Assembly: GCA_023386865.1 (NCBI GenBank)
Contig: JAEWIV010000172.1
Span: 1 to 24,568, forward strand
Length of the DNA stretch: 24,568 nucleotides
Reading direction: 5' to 3'
Source: Pseudomonadota bacterium
GTDB taxonomy: Bacteria > Pseudomonadota > Alphaproteobacteria > Reyranellales > Reyranellaceae
How positions within the stretch are numbered: position 1 is the first letter of the stretch; every line of letters begins with the position of its first letter. The translations under genes and the position numbers were made by a program. The notes under the pieces are model-generated. The model had not been told where the DNA came from and made no database searches. It saw nothing but the letters and a program-made list of their open reading frames with translations. Positions 16,095 through 22,915 of this stretch are shown in pieces.

Positions 16095-17660
16095 ATGGAT
16101 CACCCGACCGCCCTCATCCCGACCGGCACCACGATGACGCTGCGCGCCTTGGCGCGCCATCCCGACCGCACCGCCTTCGTGTGGGACGGCGGCAGGCTCA
16201 CCTATCGCGGCGCGCGCGATCTGATCGGCCGCCTGCAGGCGGCGATGGCGGCGGCCGGCCTCCGCAAGGGACAGACCGCTGCCTTCCTCAGCGCCAACAG
16301 CGCGCAGACGTGGTGTGCCGGCGTGGCGGCCCAGGCGCTCGGCCTCGTCGTCACCTGGCTGCATCCGCTGGGAGCGCTCGCCGATCACCTCGAGGTCATC
16401 GAGGATTCCGGCGCCACCGCGCTCGTCGTCGATCCCGGATCGCACGCCGGACGCGGCGGCGAGCTTGCCGTGGAGGCCGCCGATCGTCTGGCCGTCGTGC
16501 TGACCATGGGCAAGGCCGCCTTCGGGCGCGACCTGATGGCGATGGCCGAAACGGCGGGCGAAGCCTCGCCCGTCGACCTCACCGAAGCCGACGACTACGC
16601 GATCATCAACTACACCGGAGGCACCACGGGAAGGTCGAAGGGGGCGATCCGGCGCCATCGCTCCATCTCCGCCTCGATCCTCGCCATCTCCGCCGACTTC
16701 GAGTTCCCCGCCGCGCCGCGCTATCTCGCGGCGGCGCCGATCACCCACGTTTCGGGCACCAAGGTGCTGCCCTCGCTGCTGCGCGGCGGCACGGTGCATC
16801 TGCTGAAGGGATTCGAGCCCGATCGTTTCCTCGACACCATCGAGCGCGAGAGGATCAACTTCACGCTGATGGTGCCGACCATGATCTACGTGCTGCTCGA
16901 CCATCCGCGCCTCGACCGCACCGATCTGTCCTCGCTCGAGCTGATCCTGTACGGCGCCTCGCCGATGTCGCCGACGCGGCTGGTCGAGGGGCTGGAGCGT
17001 ATCGGGCCGGTCTTCAGCCAGCTCTATGGCCAGACCGAGTGCTATCCGGTGAGCGTGCTCGGCAAGGCCGACCACGATGCGGCGCGCCCCGAGCTGTTTG
17101 CCTCGTGCGGCTTTCCCATCGCCTCGTGCAGCGTCAGCCTGCGCGACGAGGACAACAACGAGGTGAAGCTCGGCGAGGCCGGCGAGATCTGCGTGAGGGC
17201 GCCGCACGTCATGGAGCAGTACTGGAAGCGGCCGGACCAGACCGCCGAGGCCTTTGCCGGCGGCTGGCTGCACACCGGCGACATCGCCCGCGCCGACGAG
17301 CGCGGCTACCTCTACATCGTCGATCGCAAGAAGGACATGATCGTGTCGGGCGGCTTCAACATCTTCCCGCGCGAAGTCGAGGACGTGCTGTCCTCGCACC
17401 CCGACGTCGCCATGGCGGCGGTGATCGGCGTGCCGCACGACAAGTGGGGCGAGGCCGTCGCGGCGCTCGTCGTGGCCAAGCCCGGCACGCGACCGGTCGC
17501 CGAGGCGCTGATGCAGCACGTCAAGGATCGCAAGGGCGGCACGCACGCGCCCAAGCAGGTGGAGTTCGTCGACAGCTTGCCGCTCACTGCCGTGGGCAAG
17601 GTCGACAAGAAGATCCTGCGCGCGAAATACTGGACGGGACGCTCGCGACAGGTCGGCTGA
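16095..17660 (+). CDS. Acyl-CoA ligase, AMP-binding (second copy, distinct subfamily)
   Basis: The 521-residue enzyme forms an acyl-adenylate and then an acyl-CoA. The phosphate-binding motif YTGGTTGRSKG is at 173-183, YGQTE at 311-315, HTGD at 393-396, DRKKD at 410-414 and the catalytic Lys502 in TAVGKVDKK. Compared with the ligase at 6367 it is shorter at the N-terminus and diverges in the acid-binding region. That places it closer to the aromatic, alicyclic or steroid side-chain group (FadD3-like or cyclohexanecarboxylate-like) than to classical FadD; the substrate is not determined. The ATG at 16095 has a GAGGGG site. It starts 76 bp after the ArsR-type gene on the same strand, so read-through from that promoter is possible. 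Confidence 0.92.
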   Translation: MDHPTALIPTGTTMTLRALARHPDRTAFVWDGGRLTYRGARDLIGRLQAAMAAAGLRKGQTAAFLSANSAQTWCAGVAAQALGLVVTWLHPLGALADHLEVIEDSGATALVVDPGSHAGRGGELAVEAADRLAVVLTMGKAAFGRDLMAMAETAGEASPVDLTEADDYAIINYTGGTTGRSKGAIRRHRSISASILAISADFEFPAAPRYLAAAPITHVSGTKVLPSLLRGGTVHLLKGFEPDRFLDTIERERINFTLMVPTMIYVLLDHPRLDRTDLSSLELILYGASPMSPTRLVEGLERIGPVFSQLYGQTECYPVSVLGKADHDAARPELFASCGFPIASCSVSLRDEDNNEVKLGEAGEICVRAPHVMEQYWKRPDQTAEAFAGGWLHTGDIARADERGYLYIVDRKKDMIVSGGFNIFPREVEDVLSSHPDVAMAAVIGVPHDKWGEAVAALVVAKPGTRPVAEALMQHVKDRKGGTHAPKQVEFVDSLPLTAVGKVDKKILRAKYWTGRSRQVG

Positions 17661-17908
17661 ATCGTCGGGCCGTGCGTTTCTCGCGCGAGACGCCAGCAGG
17701 CTGCCTGCACGAAGCTGGGGAAAACCCGCGAAAAAAATGACGCGATGACGCACCGTTCGGCGCGCGGATGTTCCGCTTCGGCGCGGCGAGCGAGCCTTCT
17801 CGTCGTCGCAACAGCGCCGCCTAACCTCCCACGGTAAAAGAATTTATTCAGGCCCCTGTCGAACGTTTCGGTGTATCTGCATGCGGAAGTTCGCCAACCG
17901 TTCGCGCT

Positions 17909-17922
17909 TTGATCGAAATCAA
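17909..17922. promoter_or_regulatory. FNR/FixK-type binding site (TTGAT-N4-ATCAA)
   Basis: The 14 bases TTGATCGAAATCAA match the FNR/ANR/FixK consensus TTGAT-N4-ATCAA at every defined base. The centre (17915.5) is 75 bases before the GTG start of the lipoprotein gene. A site at -41.5 would place transcription start near 17957 and leave a leader of about 34 bases, which fits an activated, low-oxygen promoter. The consensus match is seen directly; activity is inferred. Confidence 0.6.
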
Positions 17923-17944
17923 TGACCTGTGCGAATCTCGGCGC

Positions 17945-17967
17945 TGTGGGGTTTACCTCGTCCCACA
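17945..17967 (+). promoter_or_regulatory. Inverted repeat between the FNR-type box and the start codon
   Basis: TGTGGG (17945-17950) and CCCACA (17962-17967) form a perfect 6-bp inverted repeat around 11 bases. It falls near the predicted transcription start, so it could be a second operator or a hairpin in the leader. It ends about 13 bases before the AGGG ribosome site at 17981-17984. Confidence 0.35.
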
Positions 17968-17990
17968 AATCGTGGCAGCAAGGGCGGGTC

Positions 17991-18476
17991 GTGACTGCAC
18001 TACGCCCCACCATCGCCTGCGCCGGTCTCGTTGCCAGCGCCTTTCTCGTCTCCGCATGCCAGATCGGAGGAACTCCGCCGACCACGTCGGGGTTCCAGCC
18101 GCCGGTCGATCTGCGTCAGAAGGAGATCGACGAGCGCAAGGAGGAGATCATTCGCCAGCTCGCTCATTGCGAGAGCGGCGGATGGGGTCCGTCGGATCGT
18201 CCGATCCATGGCGGCCGCGGCGCCTATCTGGGGCGCCTGCAATTCACGGTGCAGACCGTGATGAGCTATCAACTCAAGCTCGACGGCACGCAGCTCTCGC
18301 GCCAGGAAGCGGCCCAGCTCGCGCACGACTACGATCGGGCGTCGGCGCTCGCCAAGTACATGATCTTCGATCTCGAAGAACCGCATCACTGGCCGCTCTG
18401 CGCCCGCAAGATCGGCCTGCGCAGCCAACTGGCCGCCATCAAGGAAATGTCGACCCAGGCAATGGCGGCGCGCTGA
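17991..18476 (+). CDS. Lipoprotein with Rpf/transglycosylase-like (lysozyme-fold) domain
   Basis: The GTG at 17991, with AGGG six bases upstream, gives 161 residues; it puts the signal peptide at the true N-terminus (lipobox LVSAC, lipidated Cys23). The mature protein has a charged helix (about 41-57) and then a segment strikingly like resuscitation-promoting factor domains: HCESGG at 59-64 with candidate catalytic Glu61, GAYLGRLQFTVQTVMSY at 77-93, and WPLC at 134-137. In Rpf the cysteine before the catalytic Glu and the cysteine of the late WPxC motif form a disulfide; here they would be Cys60 and Cys137. The likely role is binding or cutting peptidoglycan glycan strands from a membrane anchor. 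The Rpf likeness is my own motif reading. The FNR-type box upstream suggests oxygen-dependent expression. Confidence 0.75.
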   Translation: MTALRPTIACAGLVASAFLVSACQIGGTPPTTSGFQPPVDLRQKEIDERKEEIIRQLAHCESGGWGPSDRPIHGGRGAYLGRLQFTVQTVMSYQLKLDGTQLSRQEAAQLAHDYDRASALAKYMIFDLEEPHHWPLCARKIGLRSQLAAIKEMSTQAMAAR

Positions 18477-18495
18477 GCGCTGACGGCTCGCGCCG

Positions 18496-19698
18496 TTACG
18501 CGAGCTCGCCGCAGAATTCCTGGATACGCTGGCAGCCCTCGCGCAGGCTCGCCATGTCGGTGGCGTAGGAGATGCGGAAGTACGGGCTCATCCCGTAGGC
18601 TGCGCCCTGCACGGTAGCGACGTGCTTCTCCTCGAGCAGCGCCGTCACGAAGTCGGTGTCGTTGGCGATCTTGCGGCCGCCCTTGGTGGTCTTGCCGATG
18701 CATCCCGCCATGTTGGGGAACACGTAGAACGCGCCTTCGGGCTTGTGGCAGGTGAGACCCTTGGCCTGCCGCAGCATGCCCACCACCTCGTCGCGCCGCT
18801 TCTGGTAGTCGGCGGCGCGCTCCTTCAGGAGGTCCTGCGGCCCGTTGAGCGCCGCCACCGCCGCCGCCTGACTGATGGTCGAGATGCCCGAGCCGATCTG
18901 GCCCTGCATGTTCATCATCGCGGCGATCATCGGCTTGGGGCCGCCGCAGAAGCCGACGCGCCAACCGGTCATGGCATAGGCCTTCGAGGCGCCGTTGACC
19001 GTGAGCGTGCGCTCCTTGAGGCGCGGCTCGACCTCGGCCACGGTGCAGAAGCCGAAACCGTCGTAGGTCAGGTGCTCGTAGACGTCGTCCGACATGACGA
19101 AGACGTGCGGCTTGGTCAGCAGCACCTCGGCGATCTCGCGCATCTCGGCGCGCGAGCAGACGGCGCCCGTCGGGTTGTTGGGGAAGTTCAGCACCACCCA
19201 CTTGGTGCGGGGCGTTATCGCGGCTTCGAGGTCGGCGGCACGCAGCTTGAAGTGGTTGTTCTCCGGGCACGACACCGGCACCGGCGTGGCGCCCGCCAGC
19301 GTCGCCTGGTCGGCGTAGGAGATCCAGCCCGGCGCCGGGATGATCACCTCGTCGCCCGGGTTCACGCTCGCCTGCAGCGCGTCGTACATGATCTGCTTGC
19401 TGCCGTTGGAGACCATGATCTCGTCGAGCGCGTAGTCGAGATCGTTGTCGCGCTTGAACTTGCGCTGGATCGCCTCCTTCAGGGGCTTGATGCCGTCCTG
19501 CGGCGGATACTTGGTCTCGCCGGCGAGCGCGGCCTGGTGCGCCGCCTCGATGGCGTGGGGCGGCGTCGGGAAGTCGGGCTCGCCCGAGGACAGGCCGACG
19601 ATCTTCACGCCCTGGGCGCGCAGCTCGCGCACCTTGCGCGTCATGGCGGCGGAAGCGGATACCTTGACGTTGCGCAGGCGCTCGGCGACTTCGAACAT
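18496..19698 (-). CDS. Class I pyridoxal-phosphate aminotransferase (aspartate aminotransferase-like)
   Basis: The 400-residue enzyme has the fold-type I landmarks: SSGEPDFPTP at 37-46, NFPNNPTG with cofactor-contact Asn175, DDVYEHLTYDG at 204-214, cofactor lysine Lys239 in GASKAYAMTGWRVGF, and the substrate carboxylate Arg375 in YFRISYAT. Length and motifs fit class Ib aspartate/prephenate-type aminotransferases, which move an amino group between amino acids and 2-oxoglutarate or oxaloacetate in the cytoplasm. The usual APYW segment before the cofactor site reads APGW at 122-125, so specificity may differ from standard AspC. The gene begins eight bases after the transporter gene's stop, and its GAGGAAG ribosome site overlaps that end, suggesting coupled translation. 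Confidence 0.92.
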   Translation of the reverse strand: MFEVAERLRNVKVSASAAMTRKVRELRAQGVKIVGLSSGEPDFPTPPHAIEAAHQAALAGETKYPPQDGIKPLKEAIQRKFKRDNDLDYALDEIMVSNGSKQIMYDALQASVNPGDEVIIPAPGWISYADQATLAGATPVPVSCPENNHFKLRAADLEAAITPRTKWVVLNFPNNPTGAVCSRAEMREIAEVLLTKPHVFVMSDDVYEHLTYDGFGFCTVAEVEPRLKERTLTVNGASKAYAMTGWRVGFCGGPKPMIAAMMNMQGQIGSGISTISQAAAVAALNGPQDLLKERAADYQKRRDEVVGMLRQAKGLTCHKPEGAFYVFPNMAGCIGKTTKGGRKIANDTDFVTALLEEKHVATVQGAAYGMSPYFRISYATDMASLREGCQRIQEFCGELA

Positions 19699-19706
19699 GA
19701 TCTTCC

Positions 19707-20546
19707 TCAGCCCCTTTTCCGTATCGTGAGCGCGATGCCGCCCAGGATCGCCGCCGAGGCCAGGAGCAGCCGCGCGGTGATCGGCTCCGCGAGTAGCATT
19801 GCCCCGCCGATGGCCGCAATGGCCGGGACGCTGAGCTGGATTGTGGCGGCGGAGGTTGCCGACAGTGCCGGAAGGGCCGCGTACCACAGCACGTAGCCCA
19901 GGCCCGAAGTCAGCGCGCCCGAGACCACGGCGTAGGCGAGGCCCGTGTAATCGACCGTTTCGCGCCCGTAGGCCGTCAGGATCAGCGCCGCTGCAAAGGG
20001 CACCGAGCGCAGGAAGTTGCCGCCGGTCGCCGCGATCGGCTCGCCGGCGCCTCTGCCGAGCAGCGAATAGACGCCCCACGCCGCGCCTGCGCCCAGCATC
20101 AGCGCGGCGGCATGCGGCGGTGGCGCGGCGAGCCCCGGCAGCAGCAGGACGACCAGCCCGCCGACGGCGATCACGAGCCCCAGGAGCCGCCAGCCGGCGA
20201 TGCGTTCACCCTTCCACAGGCCCCAGGCCATCATGGTGAGCTGCACGGCGCCGAACAGCAGCAGGGCGCCGGTCGCCGCCGTGAGGTCGCGGTAGGCGAA
20301 GGAGAAGAAGACGGCGTAGGCGAACAGCATCGCCGCCATCGGCCAGCTGCCGCCGCTCGACGGCCGCACGCCGCGGGCGCGCAGCAGGACGATCAGCATG
20401 AGCGCGCCCGAGGCGAGCCGGATGGCGGTGAAGCTTGCCGCGTCGATGGCGGTGTCGCTGAGCGCCGCGCGGCAGAGCAGCGAGTTGCCGGCGAAGGCCA
20501 GCATGGCGAAGACGACGAGAAGCGGGACGCGCAGGATGGTATTCAT
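19707..20546 (-). CDS. EamA-family (DMT superfamily) membrane transporter
   Basis: The 279-residue protein is almost entirely hydrophobic, with about ten membrane helices arranged as two EamA repeats (about 5-130 and 145-275). The repeats share typical features: N-terminal FAGNSLLCRAAL with a following helix ending in R-x-ASGALMLIVLLRAR, and, in the second half, LGAGAAWGVYSLLGR and GYVLWYAALPALSATSAAT. Such carriers usually export amino acids or other small metabolites, or act as drug exporters. The gene sits eight bases upstream of the aminotransferase gene in the same direction, so an amino acid or related metabolite is a plausible substrate. The start (20546) lies directly after a large inverted repeat, which should separate this operon from the upstream amidohydrolase. 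Confidence 0.88.
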   Translation of the reverse strand: MNTILRVPLLVVFAMLAFAGNSLLCRAALSDTAIDAASFTAIRLASGALMLIVLLRARGVRPSSGGSWPMAAMLFAYAVFFSFAYRDLTAATGALLLFGAVQLTMMAWGLWKGERIAGWRLLGLVIAVGGLVVLLLPGLAAPPPHAAALMLGAGAAWGVYSLLGRGAGEPIAATGGNFLRSVPFAAALILTAYGRETVDYTGLAYAVVSGALTSGLGYVLWYAALPALSATSAATIQLSVPAIAAIGGAMLLAEPITARLLLASAAILGGIALTIRKRG

Positions 20547-20550
20547 GGCT

Positions 20551-20635
20551 CTTGTCGGACCGCGGACCTCCAGGTCCGCTCATGCCTTTTCGTTTATGAC
20601 ACATGAGCGGGCCTGGAGGCCCGCGGTCCGGCAAG
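20551..20635. repeat. Large inverted repeat of paired hairpins (REP/BIME-like)
   Basis: Two 34-base arms, 20551-20584 and 20602-20635, are inverted copies with 31 of 34 positions matching; the loop is 17 bases. Each arm is itself a small hairpin: GCGGACCT/AGGTCCGC at 20562-20579 and GCGGGCCT/AGGCCCGC at 20607-20624, each with a 2-base loop. The two hairpins differ by a paired change (A-T in one, G-C in the other), so each keeps its own pairing. The right arm ends one base before the amidohydrolase stop codon. It probably ends or protects that transcript and looks like a member of a dispersed REP-type family; no other copy was seen in the window. Confidence 0.8.
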
Positions 20636-20636
20636 A

Positions 20637-21776
20637 TCAGTTGCTCAGCCGATAGAGCTTCATCGCGTTGTCGCGCGTGATCTTGCGGCGCGCCTCGGCG
20701 CTCACCCCCGACAGCTCGCGATCGAGGAACTCCTGCGAATCGGGCCAGATGCCGTCGGGATGCGGGTAGTCCGAGCCCCACATCACGTTGTCCTCGCCCA
20801 GCACGTCGAGCAGGCGGATGCCGATCGGATCGGTCTGGTAGGTGGCGTAGAACTGCCGATACCAGTACTCCGACGGCTTCATCTTGAGCTCGAGATCCTT
20901 GAACTGGTCCTCCCATTCGAGGTCCATGTGCTGCAGCACGTAGGGGATCCAGCCCAGTCCCGCCTCGCCGATCACGATCTTGAGGTTGGGATAGCGCTCG
21001 GGCGCGCCCGAGTAGATCAGCGACATCAGCATGTAGCTCATGTGCATCTGGAAGTTGGTGATGTGCGCGGCCTGCACGCGGCGCACGATGTGCGGCTTCA
21101 TCTTGCTGTAGTCAGGCGAGCGGCCGCCGATCGTATGGAAGTGGAGCGGAATGCCGGTCTCGTGGCCGAACTTCCACAGCGGCTCCCAATGCTCGTCCCA
21201 CAACGGCGTCATGTCGGGCCGGTTGGCGATGTCGAAGCCGCGCACGCCGCGCTTGGCGCAGCGCATGGCCTCGGCGACCGAGTCCTCCATGTCGTAGTTC
21301 GGGATGTTGGCGAGCCCGATCAGCCGGTCGGGTGCGGCCTTGCAGAAATCGTGGAGCCAGTCGTTGTAGATGCGCAGCATCTCCAGTGCGGCCTCGGGAT
21401 CGTTGAGGCGGCCGCTCGAGCCCAGCACGCCGTACAGGATCTCGGCCTGCACGCCGTCGCGGTCCTGGTCCTTCAGGCGCAGCTCGGGCTCGGTGAGGCG
21501 GCGGATGCCCTTCTTGCCGTCGTCGTAGAGGCCGGTCGAGGCCATGCGGTCGGAACGGTGGATGACGCCCGGCACGTATTCGCGCCCGGCCGAGCCCATG
21601 CCGTTCATCAGGCCGAACTTGGCGCCCTTGGCGCTGACCCACTCGGGTCCCTTGGGGCCCTCGACCACGTGGGGCATGCGGTCCTTGAAGGCGGCCGATG
21701 CATTCTTGGTGAAAAGGTCGGGCGGCAGCCAGATCAGGTCGACATGGCCGTCGGCGGAGATGACGTCGTATTTCAT
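20637..21776 (-). CDS. Amidohydrolase-2 family metal-dependent hydrolase/decarboxylase
   Basis: The 379-residue protein belongs to the TIM-barrel amidohydrolase-2 family (relatives of aminocarboxymuconate-semialdehyde decarboxylase and similar aromatic-acid decarboxylases). Visible landmarks are the first-strand motif SADGHVD (7-13, His11), LHFHT at 211-215 holding metal ligands, IGEAGLGWIPY at 269-279 with the Glu typical of this branch, and MWGSDYPHPDG at 332-342 with the catalytic Asp336. Large Tyr/Trp-rich stretches at 285-312 are usual in this subgroup. The reaction is a C-C or C-N bond cleavage on a small organic acid; the exact substrate is unknown. The ribosome site GGAGGA sits inside a long hairpin in the leader, suggesting translational control. 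Confidence 0.85.
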   Translation of the reverse strand: MKYDVISADGHVDLIWLPPDLFTKNASAAFKDRMPHVVEGPKGPEWVSAKGAKFGLMNGMGSAGREYVPGVIHRSDRMASTGLYDDGKKGIRRLTEPELRLKDQDRDGVQAEILYGVLGSSGRLNDPEAALEMLRIYNDWLHDFCKAAPDRLIGLANIPNYDMEDSVAEAMRCAKRGVRGFDIANRPDMTPLWDEHWEPLWKFGHETGIPLHFHTIGGRSPDYSKMKPHIVRRVQAAHITNFQMHMSYMLMSLIYSGAPERYPNLKIVIGEAGLGWIPYVLQHMDLEWEDQFKDLELKMKPSEYWYRQFYATYQTDPIGIRLLDVLGEDNVMWGSDYPHPDGIWPDSQEFLDRELSGVSAEARRKITRDNAMKLYRLSN

Positions 21777-21777
21777 G

Positions 21778-21820
21778 GGCGCGTTCCTCCGATCGGGATC
21801 ATCCTCCCGTCGGACGCGCC
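21778..21820 (-). promoter_or_regulatory. Long leader hairpin enclosing the amidohydrolase ribosome binding site
   Basis: On the minus-strand transcript, just before the ATG (21776), 15 base pairs can form in three stacked blocks: GGCGCG with CGCGCC, TCCGA with TCGGA, and CGGG with CCCG. The loop is 8 bases. A 4-base bulge (GGAA) and a 1-base bulge interrupt the 3' strand. The ribosome site GGAGGA lies half in the second stem and half in the bulge. The stem is GC-rich and ends one base before the start codon. The pairing is seen; a role in translation control is inferred. Confidence 0.55.
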
Positions 21821-21840
21821 ATGCCAGCCCCTCGATCTGC

Positions 21841-22284
21841 TTAGCGATACAATTTTGCCCAGTGCCGCCACGGCGTCGCCAGCAGCACGATGCTGGCGGC
21901 CAGCGACAGGACCAGGCCGGTCGAGGTGATGGCCTCGGCGCCGACCGATTGCCGGAGGTGGAGGTTGTGGACCTCGAGCACCATCACCAGAGCACTGCCG
22001 GCGACGTACATCCCGAGGTCGGGCAGAGCACGGAACTGACGCTCGCCCCACAGATCGATCAACGCCATGACGGCGGAGAGGGCGGCCATCACCAATCCGG
22101 CGATCAGCAGCCACTCGGTGATGTCGGCGAATTCGGGCACGCTGTGGCGGACGAAGACGCTTGCCTGGGTGTAGACCAGATCTGCGGCGCAGGCGGTGAA
22201 GAAATAGCCGACGGCGAAGGGGCGCAGCAGGGGATGCAGGGCACGACCGGCGACCTGGGCAGTGATACGAGGCTTCGGGCTCAT
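21841..22284 (-). CDS. DUF2231-like small membrane protein
   Basis: The ATG at 22284, four bases after a GGGAG site, gives 147 residues; longer in-frame starts up to 22476 add an Arg/Pro-rich stretch with no ribosome site. Four membrane helices lie at about 20-40, 56-79, 87-107 and 118-138. The opening HPLLRPFAVGYFFTACAADL segment (17-36), with HP followed by a small-residue helix and a D at its end, is the signature of the DUF2231 family of inner-membrane proteins. Function is unknown; relatives often sit near redox or heme genes, but none is adjacent here. It is divergent from the CHRD-domain lipoprotein across about 170 bp and 64 bp upstream of the amidohydrolase gene. Confidence 0.75.
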   Translation of the reverse strand: MSPKPRITAQVAGRALHPLLRPFAVGYFFTACAADLVYTQASVFVRHSVPEFADITEWLLIAGLVMAALSAVMALIDLWGERQFRALPDLGMYVAGSALVMVLEVHNLHLRQSVGAEAITSTGLVLSLAASIVLLATPWRHWAKLYR

Positions 22285-22400
22285 GCGGCTCCCAACGGAC
22301 ATTCTTGCTCGCGGCTGCGGTGCTTTAGCAAACTGGGCGGGACGCGCCGTGCGCCAGTCGGTCCGACTGCCGCTAGAGTGCCCGCAAGGAGAAGACCACA

Positions 22401-22460
22401 ATGGCTGGGGGAGATCGGCAGCACGCCATGCGTATGACGGCGGAAGGGGGCGTTGAATGA
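22401..22460 (+). CDS. Possible 19-residue leader peptide overlapping the CHRD gene start
   Basis: An ATG at 22401, nine bases after AAGGAG (22386-22391), opens a 19-codon frame ending in a TGA at 22458-22460 that shares ATGA with the start of the CHRD gene at 22457. This is the usual geometry of translational coupling. The peptide (MAGGDRQHAMRMTAEGGVE) has no recognisable family. It could be a regulatory upstream reading frame or chance; it is too short to judge from sequence alone. Confidence 0.35.
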   Translation: MAGGDRQHAMRMTAEGGVE

Positions 22461-22909
22461 TCGCCGTTGCCCGCATGACCGTGATGCTGGCGCTGCTGTT
22501 CGCGGCGTCCTGCTCGTTCTATCTCGGCGAGTCCAGGGTGCCGAGGACGGAACTCCGCGCCACGCTCGGCGGCGCCTATGAAGTGCCGCCGACGGCGAGC
22601 CGCGGCAGCGGCTACTTCGAGGCGGTGTACCGGCCCTCGACCAAGGTGCTGGAATATCGCCTGAACCTGCAGGGGCTGAGCGGCCCCGTCACGATGGGTT
22701 ATCTGCAGGGGCCGGCCGGGCCCGGCGAGAACGGCCCCCAGGTCGCGCCCATCAACATCCCGATCTATGACTATACGATCCGGGACGGCGTCACGCTCAC
22801 CGACGAACAGGCGGCCCAGGTCCTGGCCGGGCGCTGGTACGTCAACGTCATGACCATGCAATACCCGGGCGGGGAGATCAGGGGCCAGATCCTGCCGCTC
22901 GCAAGGTGA
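22457..22909 (+). CDS. CHRD-domain lipoprotein
   Basis: The 150-residue protein has a short signal sequence with a lipobox (LFAASC, lipidated Cys19) and a CHRD domain over about 30-148, the beta-rich fold first described in chordin and common in bacterial secreted proteins. Recognisable parts are LRATLGGAYEVPP (33-45), YFEAVYRPSTKVLEYRLNLQ (53-72), QGPAGPGENGP (84-94), LTDEQAAQVLAGRWYVNV (114-131) and YPGGEIRGQI (136-145). Two places that usually carry histidine are changed: GYLQGPA for the common HIHGPA, and NVMTMQYP for NVHT. Loss of these histidines would remove any metal or ligand contact they provide. The function of bacterial CHRD proteins is not established. Ribosome site GGAAGGGGG precedes the ATG. 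Confidence 0.88.
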   Translation: MIAVARMTVMLALLFAASCSFYLGESRVPRTELRATLGGAYEVPPTASRGSGYFEAVYRPSTKVLEYRLNLQGLSGPVTMGYLQGPAGPGENGPQVAPINIPIYDYTIRDGVTLTDEQAAQVLAGRWYVNVMTMQYPGGEIRGQILPLAR

Positions 22910-22915
22910 CGGCGG

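Larger units (their letters stand above)
17661..17990. other. 330-bp intergenic region before the Rpf-like lipoprotein gene
   Basis: No gene is supported here. Just after the ligase stop are two hairpins, 17674-17693 (7-bp stem with one G-T pair) and 17696-17708 (GCAGGC-T-GCCTGC); neither has a T-tract, so they are only possible terminators. The middle part (17720-17900) is more AT-rich near 17835 and may hold a promoter. The right part carries the FNR-type box and a hairpin, listed separately. Confidence 0.5.

Noticed and set aside
17922..17990. ATG start at 17922 for the Rpf-like lipoprotein
   Set aside because: It would put 23 polar residues before the signal peptide, and it overlaps the FNR-type box; the GTG at 17991 has a ribosome site and a normal lipoprotein N-terminus.
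22285..22476. Longer start for the DUF2231-like protein
   Set aside because: The added residues are Arg/Pro-rich with no ribosome site and would cross the CHRD gene's control region.
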